Positions 1 through 10,400 of a stretch of 64,000 nucleotides of DNA are shown here, one piece after another. Within the stretch, counting starts at the first letter, position 1. Each line of letters starts with the position of its first letter. The stretch comes from Pantoea sp. Ep11b. GTDB lineage: Bacteria > Pseudomonadota > Gammaproteobacteria > Enterobacterales > Enterobacteriaceae. Location of the stretch: assembly GCF_040783975.1 (NCBI RefSeq), contig NZ_CP160631.1:1860001-1924000 (forward strand), in the 5' to 3' direction. The position numbers were made by a program, and so were the translations under genes. Under the pieces are notes generated by a model. The model saw only the letters and a list, made by a program, of their open reading frames with translations, did no database searches and was not told the origin of the DNA.

Positions 1-1
1 G

Positions 2-127
2 GAAGGGATCGACCAGGATGGTTACCGTCTGATTGTGAACTGCAATCAACATGGGGGTCAGGAGGTTTATCACATCCATATGCATCTGGTGGGTGGCGAA
101 CCGCTGGGCCCGATGCTCTCAAACTGA
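2..127 (+). CDS. hinT: HinT purine nucleoside phosphoramidase (3' end only)
   Basis: The window opens inside this gene; the last 41 codons are visible and end in TGA. The translated tail contains the histidine-triad motif HIHMH followed by the conserved GG..LGPML ending of enterobacterial HinT. HIT proteins hydrolyse AMP-lysine and other nucleoside phosphoramidates in the cytoplasm. The order hinT-ycfL-lpoB-thiK-nagZ matches E. coli, which supports the call. The start lies outside the window. Confidence 0.93.
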   Translation, partial: EGIDQDGYRLIVNCNQHGGQEVYHIHMHLVGGEPLGPMLSN

Positions 128-145
128 CCATAACGGAAGCGTGCT

Positions 146-514
146 ATGCGATCCTGGCTGACCGGCCTGCCGATCCTGCTCTGCCTGACGGGCTGCAGCA
201 GTGATAAACCGATGATCAATACCTCACAGTCACTGGTGATGGAATCCTCTGTGCTGTCGGCAGGGATCATTACCGACGAGCCCGCGCTGGATGAGCACGA
301 TGGACTGAAACGTGCCACCAGCGTGCTCTATAATCAGCGCGAAGCCCCGGTCGTTGTTCACTATCGTTACTACTGGTATGACGATAAAGGACTGGAAATT
401 ACGCCGCAGGAACCGGCGCAGACCGTGACTGTTCCGGCGCAGGGAAGCATTGTCGCCGCCTCGCAACTGGGTAACCTGACAGCCAGCAAGGTTCGTCTTT
501 ATCTCTATCTTTAA
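146..514 (+). CDS. ycfL: YcfL family lipoprotein
   Basis: This 122-residue protein begins with a short hydrophobic signal peptide and a lipobox (LTGC, Cys at about residue 17), so it should be a lipidated envelope protein. The length is close to E. coli YcfL (about 125 residues) and the gene lies between hinT and lpoB as in E. coli. The mature part is a small domain with a YYWYDDKG segment typical of DUF1425/YcfL proteins. The molecular function is not established. It is probably co-transcribed with lpoB, which starts 11 nt downstream. Confidence 0.88.
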   Translation: MRSWLTGLPILLCLTGCSSDKPMINTSQSLVMESSVLSAGIITDEPALDEHDGLKRATSVLYNQREAPVVVHYRYYWYDDKGLEITPQEPAQTVTVPAQGSIVAASQLGNLTASKVRLYLYL

Positions 515-525
515 GGATCTTCTAC

Positions 526-1125
526 GTGATACGCAGTGTGAATCGTACCGGAGCGCTTCTGATGGCGCTCATCCTGACCGGCTGTGTGGTGAAACAGCAG
601 CAGCCTGCACCGGTTGAACCGACCCAGCCTGTGGAGCCGGTCCAGCCCGTTCCGCAACCTGAACCGCAGCCCGTTCCGCAGCCGCAGCCGGTGCCCCAGC
701 CGCCGAAACTGGTCACCATTAACTGGGATGCCAGCGTTCAGCCGCTGGTGGCGAAGATGTTGCAGGCCGCCAGCGCCGAGCCGGGCAGCGTGCTGCTGGT
801 CGATCGGATTAAAAACAGCACCAACGGTGCGCTGCAGAGCGAGAAAGCCACCGCGGCTATCCAGAATGCGCTGAACAACAACGGCAAATTTACCCTGGTT
901 TCCGCCGATCAGCTGGCGCAGGCCAAGCAGGCGCTGGGCTTATCGCCGGATGACAGCCTTAATTCTCGCAGCAAAGCGATTGGTCTGGCGCGCAACGTCA
1001 ATGCGCAGTATGTGCTGTACAGTAACGCCAGCGGTGATGTCAAAGCACCCACCCTGCAGATGCAACTGATGCTGGTGCAGACCGGCGAGATCGTCTGGTC
1101 CGGCAACGGCATTGCCCAAAATTAA
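526..1125 (+). CDS. lpoB: LpoB, outer-membrane lipoprotein activator of PBP1B
   Basis: LpoB spans the periplasm from the outer membrane and stimulates the glycan synthase/transpeptidase PBP1B (MrcB). The sequence shows a lipobox (LTGC near residue 20) and then a Pro/Gln/Val-rich disordered linker at about residues 25-60, which is very repetitive in PQP and PVP units. The folded LpoB domain follows from about residue 63 (VLLVDRIKNSTNG, SRSKAIGLARN, LMLVQTGEIVWSG). The GTG start at 526 places the lipobox correctly. At 199 residues it is slightly shorter than E. coli LpoB (213), and the difference lies in the linker. Confidence 0.93.
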   Translation: MIRSVNRTGALLMALILTGCVVKQQQPAPVEPTQPVEPVQPVPQPEPQPVPQPQPVPQPPKLVTINWDASVQPLVAKMLQAASAEPGSVLLVDRIKNSTNGALQSEKATAAIQNALNNNGKFTLVSADQLAQAKQALGLSPDDSLNSRSKAIGLARNVNAQYVLYSNASGDVKAPTLQMQLMLVQTGEIVWSGNGIAQN

Positions 1126-1924
1126 TGCCGCGCTGCAGCGGATGATTCAGCAGGTCGCCGGCGACTCTGATAAGGCGTCCATTATCCCGCTCGCGGGTCT
1201 GACCGGACACAGCCAGAAAATTGTCACCCCGCGCGCCACCTTTATCGCGCGGGCGGCCCCGCAGCCGGTTATTCCGTTTGTGGAGCGGCAGCGCGAATTC
1301 CGGCTGTTACGAAAATTGCGTGCCAGCGGTGTCACGCCGCAGCCCGTGGCGGGCAACCGGCAGGGAATTATCCTGAGCTGGTGTCCTGGCGAGACGCTGG
1401 ATGAATCGCGTTTCAGTCAGCAGCGTCCGCAGATTCTGGCGCTGCTGCAACGGCTGCATCAGCAGCCGCTGACCGGCTATCGCCTGCTGCTGCTGCCGCT
1501 GTTATGGCGCTACTGGCAACTTACGCCGCAGCGCAATCCCCGCTGGCTGCGGTCGCTCAGACGCCTGACACAGCAGGGGGAACCGCAGCCGCTGCGGCTG
1601 GCACCGCTGCATATGGATCTGCACGCCGGGAATGTTATACAGAGCCCGGCGGGACTGCAGCTGATCGACTGGGAGTATGCCGCCGATGGCGACGTTGCGC
1701 TGGAACTGGCGGCGATCTGTGCCTGCGATCCGCAGCATCAGCACGACTGGCTGGCTGGCTATGCCGCCGCGATGCAGCTGCCGCTCACCGCGCTGGCGCA
1801 GCAGGTCAGACGCTGGCAGCCCTGGCTGCGTCTGCTGATGGCCAGCTGGTATCAGCTCCGCGCCGATCAGTGTGACGACGCCACATTACAACAGCTGGCT
1901 CGACAGAGCTGGGAACAGATTTAA
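1112..1924 (+). CDS. thiK: Thiamine kinase ThiK
   Basis: This is an aminoglycoside-phosphotransferase/choline-kinase fold protein that phosphorylates thiamine to thiamine phosphate in salvage. Kinase motifs are visible: HMDLHAGN (catalytic Asp and metal-binding Asn, about residues 168-175) and LIDWEYA (DFG-like metal-binding Asp, about 184-190). A TTG start at 1112 overlaps the end of lpoB by 14 nt and gives a length (270) and N-terminal spacing that match E. coli ThiK (274). An ATG at 1142 is possible but has no good ribosome binding site and would shorten the N-lobe. It sits between lpoB and nagZ as in E. coli. Confidence 0.88.
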   Translation: MPKINAALQRMIQQVAGDSDKASIIPLAGLTGHSQKIVTPRATFIARAAPQPVIPFVERQREFRLLRKLRASGVTPQPVAGNRQGIILSWCPGETLDESRFSQQRPQILALLQRLHQQPLTGYRLLLLPLLWRYWQLTPQRNPRWLRSLRRLTQQGEPQPLRLAPLHMDLHAGNVIQSPAGLQLIDWEYAADGDVALELAAICACDPQHQHDWLAGYAAAMQLPLTALAQQVRRWQPWLRLLMASWYQLRADQCDDATLQQLARQSWEQI

Positions 1925-1963
1925 CCGCGTGACGCCCCTGCGTTGCGCTACAGGATTCAGGTT

Positions 1964-3004
1964 ATGAAATCACATTTGCCCGGCCCGCTGATGCTTGACG
2001 TCGGCGGCTATGAACTGGATGGCGAAGATCGCGAGATCCTGCAACATCCGCTGGTCGGCGGGTTAATTTTGTTTGCCCGCAACTATCACGATCCCGCCCA
2101 GCTTGCCGAGCTGGTGCGTCAGATCCGCGCCGCGTCGCACACCCGGCTGGTGGTGGCGGTGGATCAGGAGGGGGGACGCGTGCAGCGTTTCCGCGACGGT
2201 TTCACCCAGCTGCCCGCCATGCAATCTTTTGCGGCGCTGCACGACGCAGAGAGCGCCGGCGAGCTGGCACAGCAGGCGGGCTGGCAGATGGCAGCTGAGA
2301 TGATCGCGATGGATATCGATATCAGCTTCGCGCCGGTGCTCGACGTGGGCCATATCAGCGCCGCAATTGGCGATCGATCCTTCCATGCCGATCCGGCGAT
2401 CGCGCTGGCCGTGGCGCGCCGCTTTATTGCGGGGATGCATGAGGCAGGCATGAAAACCACCGGCAAACATTTTCCGGGGCATGGCGCGGTCAGCGCCGAT
2501 TCGCATAAAGAGACGCCGCGCGATCCACGCGATGAGAAGACGCTGCGTGAGCATGACATGGCGATCTTCAGCAGCCTGATTACGGAGCAGGCCCTGGATG
2601 CCATCATGCCTGCCCACGTCATCTATACCGACGTTGATCCCCTGCCTGCCAGCGGTTCGCCCTACTGGCTCAAAACCGTGCTGCGCGAGGAGCTGCGCTT
2701 TGACGGCGTGATTTTCTCCGACGATCTGTCGATGGAGGGGGCCGCCGTGATGGGCAGTTATGCGGAGCGGGCGCAGCAGTCTCTTAATGCGGGATGTGAC
2801 ATGGTGCTGGTCTGCAATCAGCGTCAGGGGGCGATCAGTGTGCTGGATAACCTGATCCCGGTCGGGTCAGAGCGGGTCACGCGGTTGTATCATCAGGGCA
2901 GATTTACCCGCGATGAACTGCAGGCAACGCATCGCTGGAAAAACAATGCCCAGCAACTGAGCGCGCTTCAGGAACGCTGGCTGGCTCATAAGGCGTCGTG
3001 GTAA
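1964..3004 (+). CDS. nagZ: Beta-N-acetylhexosaminidase NagZ
   Basis: This cytoplasmic family 3 glycosidase removes N-acetylglucosamine from anhydromuropeptides during peptidoglycan recycling. Its products control AmpR/AmpC in species that have them. The sequence has the substrate-loop KHFPGHG motif and the nucleophile region [10 protein letters not shown] (catalytic Asp), plus the DQEGGRVQR strand. ATG 1964 is preferred over an upstream alternative at 1943: it has a CAGG element just upstream and gives 346 residues, close to E. coli (341). The gene lies in the conserved thiK-nagZ-ycfP order. Confidence 0.95.
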   Translation: MKSHLPGPLMLDVGGYELDGEDREILQHPLVGGLILFARNYHDPAQLAELVRQIRAASHTRLVVAVDQEGGRVQRFRDGFTQLPAMQSFAALHDAESAGELAQQAGWQMAAEMIAMDIDISFAPVLDVGHISAAIGDRSFHADPAIALAVARRFIAGMHEAGMKTTGKHFPGHGAVSADSHKETPRDPRDEKTLREHDMAIFSSLITEQALDAIMPAHVIYTDVDPLPASGSPYWLKTVLREELRFDGVIFSDDLSMEGAAVMGSYAERAQQSLNAGCDMVLVCNQRQGAISVLDNLIPVGSERVTRLYHQGRFTRDELQATHRWKNNAQQLSALQERWLAHKASW

Positions 3005-3044
3005 ACAGTGACTGCCCGGCGCTATCACTACCTTGAGGATTATC

Positions 3045-3587
3045 ATGATCATCTATCTGCACGGTTTTGATTCCAACAGTCCGGGTAATCACGAAAAAGT
3101 GCTGCAACTGCAGTTTATTGACTCTGACGTCAGGTTACTCAGTTACAGCACCCGCCATCCGAAACATGATATGCAGTTTCTGCTGAAAGAGACGGATAAG
3201 ATGCTGACGCAGTCTGGCGACGATCATCCACTGATCTGCGGCGTCGGGCTTGGCGGTTTCTGGTCAGAGCGCATCGGCTTCCTGTGCGGCATCCGGCAGG
3301 CGATTTTTAATCCCAACCTCTTTCCGCATGAGAATATGGAAGGGAAGATTGATCGGCCGGAAGAGTATCTGGATATCGCCACTAAATGCGTCAGCGATTT
3401 CCGCGAACGCAACCGTGGCCGCTGTCTCACCTTTCTCTCACGTCAGGATGAGGTGCTCGACAGCCAGCGCAGCGCCGATCATCTCCGGCCTTTTTATGAG
3501 ATCGTCTGGGATGAGACGGAAGGGCACAAATTTAAAAACCTCTCTTCCCATCTTCAGCGGATAAAAGCATTCAAAACAGCAGGTTAA
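3045..3587 (+). CDS. ycfP: YcfP, alpha/beta-hydrolase-like (UPF0227) protein
   Basis: This 180-residue protein starts [11 protein letters not shown] and carries the GVGLGG elbow, where the usual nucleophile Ser of alpha/beta hydrolases is replaced by Leu. That is typical of UPF0227, and catalytic activity is unproven. The ATG at 3045 has a strong GAGGA ribosome binding site at 3035-3039; the longer TTG-started frame at 3033 would absorb that site. The length equals E. coli YcfP. It follows nagZ by 40 nt and is closed by a hairpin at 3594-3613. Confidence 0.94.
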   Translation: MIIYLHGFDSNSPGNHEKVLQLQFIDSDVRLLSYSTRHPKHDMQFLLKETDKMLTQSGDDHPLICGVGLGGFWSERIGFLCGIRQAIFNPNLFPHENMEGKIDRPEEYLDIATKCVSDFRERNRGRCLTFLSRQDEVLDSQRSADHLRPFYEIVWDETEGHKFKNLSSHLQRIKAFKTAG

Positions 3588-3593
3588 ACAGAA

Positions 3594-3613
3594 CAGGCAC
3601 CGCAGGGTGCCTG
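3594..3613 (+). terminator. Hairpin terminator after ycfP
   Basis: CAGGCACC and GGTGCCTG form a perfect 8-bp stem with a GCAG loop directly after the ycfP stop. The downstream T content is modest (ATTTCGTT), so termination may be partial. Confidence 0.65.
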
Positions 3614-3651
3614 ATTTCGTTACGTAATTATCTGACTTTTATTTTCCTGTT

Positions 3652-3665
3652 TTGATCTATATCAA
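3652..3665 (+). promoter_or_regulatory. FNR box upstream of ndh
   Basis: TTGATCTATATCAA is a perfect match to the FNR consensus TTGAT-N4-ATCAA. It lies about 135 nt before the ndh start. In E. coli FNR represses ndh without oxygen from similar sites, so the same control is inferred here. Binding has not been tested. Confidence 0.85.
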
Positions 3666-3799
3666 TATTCTTATGTTCTCCTCTTCCCGCCATGCTATTC
3701 TGCCAGCAGATTGCGATTTTAACTTCGCCAACCCTATGTTTCTTAAGGTTTAATTTAACCTTTGGTTAACTTTTGGTTCACAATTTGAGGGGGTCTTTG

Positions 3800-5104
3800 T
3801 TGACTACGTCAGTTAAGAAAATTGTTATTGTCGGAGGGGGAGCCGGCGGTCTTGAGATGGCTACGCAACTGGGCCATAAACTGGGGCGCAAAAAAAAGGC
3901 CGAGATTATTCTGGTCGACCGTAACCACAGCCATCTGTGGAAGCCGCTGCTGCATGAAGTCGCGACCGGCTCCATGGATGAGGGCATTGATGCACTGAGC
4001 TATCTGGCGCATGCCCGCAATCACGGGTTTGAGTTTCAGCTGGGTTCCCTCACCGACATCGACCGCAGCCGGAAAGTCATCCGTCTGGCTGAAGTGGTGA
4101 ACGCGCAGGGCGAAGTGCTGGTGCCGCAGCGGGAAGTCGCCTATGACCAGCTGGTGATGGCGCTGGGCAGTACCTCAAATGATTTCGGCACCCCGGGTGT
4201 CAAAGATCACTGCATCTTCCTGGACAACCCGCATCAGGCGCGCCGCTTCCACAATGAGATGCTCAATCTGTTCCTGAAATTCTCCGCCAGCGAAGGCAGG
4301 CAGGAGAAAGTGAACATCGCCATCGTCGGTGGCGGCGCGACCGGCGTTGAACTCTCTGCTGAACTGCATAATGCGGTGAAGCAGCTGCACAGCTATGGAT
4401 TCAAAGGCCTGGGGCGTGAAGCGCTGAATGTGACGCTGGTCGAGGCGGGCGAACGTATTCTGCCTGCGCTGCCACCGCGCATCTCCGCCGCGGCGCATCA
4501 GGAGCTGACCAAACTGGGCGTGCGTGTTCTGACACAGACCATGGTCACCAGCGCTGAGCACAACGGCCTGAACACCAAAGGCGGCGAGTTTATCGAAGCC
4601 GACCTGATGGTCTGGGCCGCCGGGATCAAGGCGCCTGACTTTATGAAAGAGATTGGCGGACTGGAAACCAACCGTATCAATCAGCTGGTGGTTAAAGAGA
4701 CGCTGCAGACCACGCTGGACGATGACATCTACGCGATTGGTGACTGCGCCTCCTGCGCACTACCGGGCGGCGGTTTCGTGCCGCCTCGCGCCCAGTCTGC
4801 GCATCAGATGGCCTCACGCGCGATGGATAATATTCTGGCGCAGCGTGCCGGTAAGCCGCTGAAAGCCTATGTCTATAAAGATCACGGCTCGCTGGTGTCG
4901 CTCTCGCGCTTCAGCACGGTCGGCAGCCTGATGGGTAACCTGATGCGCGGCTCGATGATGGTGGAAGGGCGGATTGCGCGCTTTGTCTATATCTCGCTCT
5001 ATCGTATGCACCAGATCGCGCTGCACGGTTACTTTAAAACCGGCCTGATGATGCTGGTCGGCAGCCTCAACCGGGTGATCCGCCCGCGGCTTAAGCTGCA
5101 CTAA
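3800..5104 (+). CDS. ndh: NADH dehydrogenase II (Ndh), non-proton-pumping
   Basis: Ndh is a single-subunit FAD enzyme on the inner face of the membrane that passes electrons from NADH to ubiquinone without moving protons. Two Rossmann motifs are visible: VIVGGGAGG near residue 10 for FAD and [14 protein letters not shown] near 180 for NADH. The C-terminal amphipathic membrane-binding part ([11 protein letters not shown]..) is intact. I chose the TTG at 3800, as in E. coli ndh. It follows a GAGGGG site at 3787-3792 and gives 434 residues, the E. coli length. It is monocistronic, with an FNR box upstream and a terminator downstream. Confidence 0.97.
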   Translation: MTTSVKKIVIVGGGAGGLEMATQLGHKLGRKKKAEIILVDRNHSHLWKPLLHEVATGSMDEGIDALSYLAHARNHGFEFQLGSLTDIDRSRKVIRLAEVVNAQGEVLVPQREVAYDQLVMALGSTSNDFGTPGVKDHCIFLDNPHQARRFHNEMLNLFLKFSASEGRQEKVNIAIVGGGATGVELSAELHNAVKQLHSYGFKGLGREALNVTLVEAGERILPALPPRISAAAHQELTKLGVRVLTQTMVTSAEHNGLNTKGGEFIEADLMVWAAGIKAPDFMKEIGGLETNRINQLVVKETLQTTLDDDIYAIGDCASCALPGGGFVPPRAQSAHQMASRAMDNILAQRAGKPLKAYVYKDHGSLVSLSRFSTVGSLMGNLMRGSMMVEGRIARFVYISLYRMHQIALHGYFKTGLMMLVGSLNRVIRPRLKLH

Positions 5105-5133
5105 GCTTCCGCGCTGAACCGGGTTAAAAACGA

Positions 5134-5162
5134 GCCTCCTCTATGCTGAGGGGGCTTTTTTA
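5134..5162 (+). terminator. Rho-independent terminator of ndh
   Basis: GCCTCCT and AGGGGGC form a 7-bp stem with one G-T pair around CTATGCTG, followed directly by six T residues. It sits 30 nt after the ndh stop. Confidence 0.85.
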
Positions 5163-5685
5163 TGGCCGTAACAGGCGCTTAACAACAATAGCCGCTCAGG
5201 AACCGCCTCCGCTTTTACAGACTGCATTGCTTAACTTTATTTGATGATTTCTGAATGTGGTGAGAAAGGCCCTTTCAGAAAAACTGCAAAATACAGCTCC
5301 ATAGAAAAATAGAGATTGACAGCGAGGTACTGTGTAGTAAGTGACGTCTTATTCAGTCAACATCTGCATTCTGAAATAAGATTAACCCTCCGAAAACCCA
5401 TTTTCTTTTAAGGTAATGAATATATTGCTATTTAAATGGGGCTGTCCCTTTCCCCTGCATTTCAGCAGCCTGTTGAAACCGCCTGATGAAATGAGACCGG
5501 GCACCATGAAACAGCTTTATTTAGGATAAAATGGCCCGATTTGAAGTGTCTGTATCGCACTGGTGTGTAAGGTTATTGTAAATTTTTCTACATTTTTTCT
5601 TGAGGTTTTCAGTTCCAGCGCCATAATGTGCGCATAAAAAATACCAGATATACATTTTGTAACACATTTGCTACATGGACAGGTT
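5163..5685. other. AT-rich non-coding region upstream of cdiBA
   Basis: No convincing gene is seen in these roughly 520 bases. Composition drops to AT-rich compared with the flanking core genes, which marks the left edge of the accessory island between ndh and ycfJ. The last 150 bases contain runs such as TTTTTCTACATTTTTTC and probably hold the cdiBA promoter, but no -35/-10 pair stands out clearly. A long leader is plausible because the cdiB start is at 5686. Confidence 0.6.
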
Positions 5686-7395
5686 ATGCAGCTCGAAACA
5701 AAAGGACTTATTAAAGCGCTGGCATTTCTGCCTTGCGCCCTCCTGATTAATGCGCAGGTAGTGCAGGCTGCACCGGGTGATGAGCAGTTGCAGCATCAGC
5801 AGGAGCAACAGAAAGCGCGTCAGCAGCGGCTGATGCCGCAGGTACCTGATATTCGTCTTTCGGAGAAGGTTCCTTCACCTTCTCATCTGAATTTTCCGCA
5901 GGAAACACCCTGTTTTGTTATCCAGCAGGTCAGCCTGTCCGGGCTGGAGGCGATGCCGCACTGGGTGCCACTACGGCGCCTGGCCAGTCAGGCAAATGGC
6001 CACTGTCTCGGTGTAAAAGGGATTAGCCAGTTGATGGGCACGCTGCAAAACCGGCTGATTAATCACGGCTGGGTAACGACGCGCGTACTGGCACCGCAGC
6101 AGGATTTGCGTCAGGGTGTACTGCACCTGCTGATCGTGCCTGGCAAAATCCGCAAGGTAGAGCTTTCATCATCTTCCTCCCGTTACGTCAGCCTGTGGCC
6201 AGCATTGCCAGCCCATGCCGGTAATCTCCTGGATTTGCGCGATATCGAGCAGGGGCTGGAAAATCTGCAGCGCCTGCCGACTGTGGAAGCGCGTATGGCG
6301 CTGCGTCCAGGACTCAATCCGGGTGAGAGCGACATTGTGATTGAACGCACTCAGCATCGCTTATGGCGCCTCGGCGTGTGGCTCGATGACTCGGGTACTG
6401 AAAGTACCGGCCGCTATCAGAGCGGAATTATGCTGGCGCTTGATAATCCGACTTCACTGAGCGATCTCTTCTATCTGACCGCCAGCCGCGACCTGGGATT
6501 TGCGGGCAGAAAAAGCAGCAAAAGCCTGTCGGGGCATTATTCGGTGCCTTTTGGCTACTGGTTATTTGGTCTTACCGCCAGTGATTACGACTATCACCAG
6601 ACTGTCGCAGGTTACAGCCGCGATTTTCTCTATGCCGGGAAGAGCCGAACGCTGGATGCGCAGGTCAGCCGGGTGATCTATCGTAACGCCGCCGCTAAAA
6701 CCAGCGTCAGTGCCGACGTACTGGTTAAAGCGTCGCGTAACTTCATCAATGATACGGAAATTACCAGCCAGGAGCGTCGAACCAGCGCATGGCGGCTTGG
6801 TCTGTCTCACCGGCATTATATCGGCCCGGCCACGCTGGACGCCGGTGTCAGTTATCAGCGTGGTACCCGCTGGTTCGGGGCACTGCCTGCGTGGGAGGAG
6901 TCATATCACGACTCCACCTACGCTACCGCGCTATCTAAAATTCTCACCTGGCAGGCGGGCCTCACTACGCCGTTTTCGCTGGGAAATCAGCGTTTAAGTT
7001 ACAACATCCAATACCGACGCCAGATGAGTAACACCCCGCTGACACCGCAGGATGAGTTCGCGATTGGCAATCGCTGGACAGTGCGTGGTTTCGATGGGGA
7101 ACGCACCCTCAGTGCCAGCCGGGGCTGGACTGTACAGAACACGCTGGCCTGGCAGACGCCGCTGCCTGCTCAGGAACTTTATCTGGGTGCTGACTATGGC
7201 GAGGTGGGAGGCAACAGTGCCTCTCAGGGCGGGCCGCTGGGACGTCATCTGGCGGGTGGTGTTGTCGGATTACGCGGCGGCATCATACCTGCCGGGGTCA
7301 GTTACGACTTTTTTGCGGGAATTCCGCTGTCGAAACCGGACGGCTTCAAAACCGATCCTGTGACTTTTGGTTTCAGCGTGAACTGGAATTACTGA
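5686..7395 (+). CDS. cdiB: CdiB, TpsB/ShlB-type outer-membrane transporter for CdiA
   Basis: CdiB is the Omp85-family two-partner secretion pore that exports CdiA. A signal peptide spans residues 1-28 (ending VVQA). A Gln-rich N-terminal helix region follows ([13 protein letters not shown]), then a ShlB-type POTRA region ([13 protein letters not shown] to LLIVPGKI). The C-terminal barrel carries TpsB signatures such as the WTVRGFDGE segment and ends in the aromatic WNY. ATG 5686 is preferred over TTG 5668 because GGACAGG precedes it and the signal peptide then starts properly. At 569 residues it is normal for the family. It is followed 39 nt later by cdiA, forming the usual operon. Confidence 0.94.
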   Translation: MQLETKGLIKALAFLPCALLINAQVVQAAPGDEQLQHQQEQQKARQQRLMPQVPDIRLSEKVPSPSHLNFPQETPCFVIQQVSLSGLEAMPHWVPLRRLASQANGHCLGVKGISQLMGTLQNRLINHGWVTTRVLAPQQDLRQGVLHLLIVPGKIRKVELSSSSSRYVSLWPALPAHAGNLLDLRDIEQGLENLQRLPTVEARMALRPGLNPGESDIVIERTQHRLWRLGVWLDDSGTESTGRYQSGIMLALDNPTSLSDLFYLTASRDLGFAGRKSSKSLSGHYSVPFGYWLFGLTASDYDYHQTVAGYSRDFLYAGKSRTLDAQVSRVIYRNAAAKTSVSADVLVKASRNFINDTEITSQERRTSAWRLGLSHRHYIGPATLDAGVSYQRGTRWFGALPAWEESYHDSTYATALSKILTWQAGLTTPFSLGNQRLSYNIQYRRQMSNTPLTPQDEFAIGNRWTVRGFDGERTLSASRGWTVQNTLAWQTPLPAQELYLGADYGEVGGNSASQGGPLGRHLAGGVVGLRGGIIPAGVSYDFFAGIPLSKPDGFKTDPVTFGFSVNWNY

Positions 7396-7434
7396 ATCCT
7401 TCATCAATATTGCTGACAATGGACTGTGCGCATT

Positions 7435-10400
7435 ATGAATAAACTTTGCTATCGCCTTATTTTCAATCGGGTTCGCGGCATGTTAGTGGTGGTATCTGAC
7501 ATCACCCGCAGCGGCTATTCGCGCGTTGCCCGATGCCGTCAGCGCACCTCTCATTCAGAGACGCAGGTACGGATTTCACCGCTCAGCTTTGTACTCTGGC
7601 TGGCGGCAGGGGTGGTCAGCCTGCCGGCGCAGGCCAATATTGTGGCCGACAGCAGTGCGCCAGGCAGCCAGCAGCCCACCGTCATGGCCACTGCTAACGG
7701 TCTGCCGCAAATCAACATTCAGACGCCAAACAGTCAGGGCGTCTCACGCAATCAGTACAGTCAGCTCGACGTCGATGCGCGTGGCGCAATCCTGAACAAC
7801 AGTCATCAGAACAGCGCCACTCAACTTGGCGGCATGGTGGCGGCTAACCCATGGCTTTCAAAGCAGGAAGCGACGGTCATACTCAACGAAGTGAATAGCC
7901 GTAATCCCAGCCAGCTGAACGGGTTTATTGAAGTGGCGGGTAAACGGGCTGCCGTAGTTATCGCTAACCCCTCAGGCATTACCTGTAACGGCTGTGGATT
8001 TATTAACGCCAGCCGCAATACGCTTACCACCGGCCAGGCACTGATCGAAAACGGTCAGCTCAAGGGGTTTGATGTGAATGGCGGCCGCATCAATATTGAA
8101 GGTAAGGGCCTGAATGACAGCGATGCGGACTATACCCAGATCATCGCGCAGTCGGTGGCGGTTAACGCGAAAGTCCATGCCCGTGAACTTAATGTGGTTA
8201 CGGGCAGGAATCAGGTTACGGCTGAAGGCAACGTCACCACAGTAAAAACGGATGATGGGGCAACACGCCCTGAGTTTGCACTGGACGTCGCGGCAATCGG
8301 TGGTATGTATGCCCATAAAATCACCCTGACCGGTACCGAGAAAGGTGTGGGTGTGCGCAATGCTGGCGAGCTGGGGGCCAGCGCAGGTGAACTGCATCTG
8401 ACGGCAGATGGCAGGCTGGAAAACAGTGGTACCTTGCAAAGTCAGGCTGCACTGCAGATAGCCAGCACTGGCGATCTACAGAATAAGGGAAATATCGTCT
8501 CACAGCAGGATGTGACGCTGACCTCCGGCGGCACGTTGCGCAACAGCGGACTGGTAAGCGCTGGCAGTAACACAACGCTTACTGCCAGCACGCTTGAGAA
8601 TACCGCTGACAGCACCCTGGTGGCAGGCGTTGACAGCAATGGCACATTGAGTCAGCCCGGCAATTTACTGCTGACCAGTCAGGGTAACCTTACAGCACAG
8701 GGCAAAAATCTGGCGCATAACCAGATTCAGGCGCGGGGAGCCCAGGTCGATATGACCGGCAGCCAGACTTCGGCTGATGCTATTGTGCTGACGTCTACCC
8801 AGACAAACATCAGCACCCAGGGGGCAACCATAGCGGGCAGCACGCTCGAAGTTCAGTCTGCAACGAACCTTAATAATGATGATGGCAAGCTGGCTGCTGG
8901 CAGACTGACTGTTTCAGCGCAAAACATCAGTAACAATCGTGGTCTGCTACGCCAGCAAAACCGTGAAACCCTGGCTATTTCCACTGGTTCATTGTTTAAC
9001 AATCAGGGCACGCTGAGCAATGAGGGCGATACCCGGCTGCGGGCTCAGCACATTGAAAACCGGGGCGGACTCATTTCAGGTAACGGCGATTCACTGTGGC
9101 TTGAAACGCCATCGCTTGATAATCAGGGCGGCACGGTGCAACTGGCAGGCAGCGGCGCGCTGAATCTAAATGCGACTCGCCTCGATGGAAATAAGGGCAA
9201 TCTGTTATCAGCGGGTGCGCTAACACTCAGCGGTGAAAGGATTGATCTTTCAGAGGGACATACCCAGGCAGAGGCGCTGACACTGACAGCGGGCACGCTG
9301 GATAACCATCAGGGTCTGCTGTCGCAGCGTGGCACAGGCGAGATGGCGATCATGGCTTCAGGCGGCGCAGACAACCGCGATGGACGGATTGAGAGCGGCG
9401 GTAACCTGCATCTCACTTCAGGCAGCCTGGATAACAGTAGCGGCACGTTGCTGGCTGCTGGCAGTGGCAATCTGCAACTGCAGGTTCAGGAGACCCTGAC
9501 AAACGCTCAGGGGGCGATACAGGCCAGCCGCAATCTGCAACTTACGGGTGGGCATCTGAATAATCAGCAGGGCCTTATTGCCTCAACTGGCGGTGATGCT
9601 ACGCTGAAAACCCGCGAGGCTATTGATAACACGCAGGGCCGTATCGAAGCGAGTCGGCAGGTGACTCTGCGCAGTCAGGCGCTGAATAATCAGCGTGGAA
9701 CCGTGCTCGGTCACGATGTAGATATCGATACGCAGCGGGGCGAACTGAACAATGTCAGCGGCAATCTGGTCGCGCGTACCGCTCTCAGCATTTCCAGTGG
9801 AAAAACGGACAATCAAACCGGGCTGATCCAGTCAGGCGACGCTCTTACGCTCGATACACATGGGCAGGTGCTGAATAACCGCAACAGTGGCAAAGCAGGA
9901 CTCATCAGCGGTGGCGCGTTACTTCTGTACAGTGGCGACCTTGATAACCAGAACGGCGTCATCGCCGCTGCGCAGCCTGCCCATATCAGCAGTGACCTGC
10001 TGACTAACATTGACGGCATCCTGATGTCGGACGGCGCAATGACGCTCAAGACAGGCAGGCTCGACAATCAGCGAGGCTTATTACAATCAGGTCAGGCGCT
10101 TTCTCTGGATACGCAGGGCGCGCAGCTGAACAATAGCGACAGCGGCGATCGTGGCGGCATTGTTGCGCGTGGCGATCTGCAACTCGTCACCGGAACGATA
10201 CTGAGCGACCGGGGTGTTATTCAGGGGCAGAACCTGCTGATCGATACTCAGGGGCAGGCTGCTGATTTCAGGTCTGGCCTGATGAGTGCCAGAGGTGCGC
10301 TGGAGCTGAACAGTGGTGCGCTGGATAATCGTGGCGGTCGATTGCAGTCTGCCGGGGATATGCAGCTGAATACGCACGGAAAGGCCCTGAACAACGCGAT

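Noticed and set aside
561..710. Minus-strand Gly/Cys-rich frame opposite lpoB
   Set aside because: It reflects the repetitive Pro/Gln/Val codons of the LpoB linker read in reverse, not a gene.
5310..5345. TTGACA element upstream of cdiB as a promoter
   Set aside because: No acceptable -10 lies 16-18 bp downstream, so it is not called as the cdiBA promoter.
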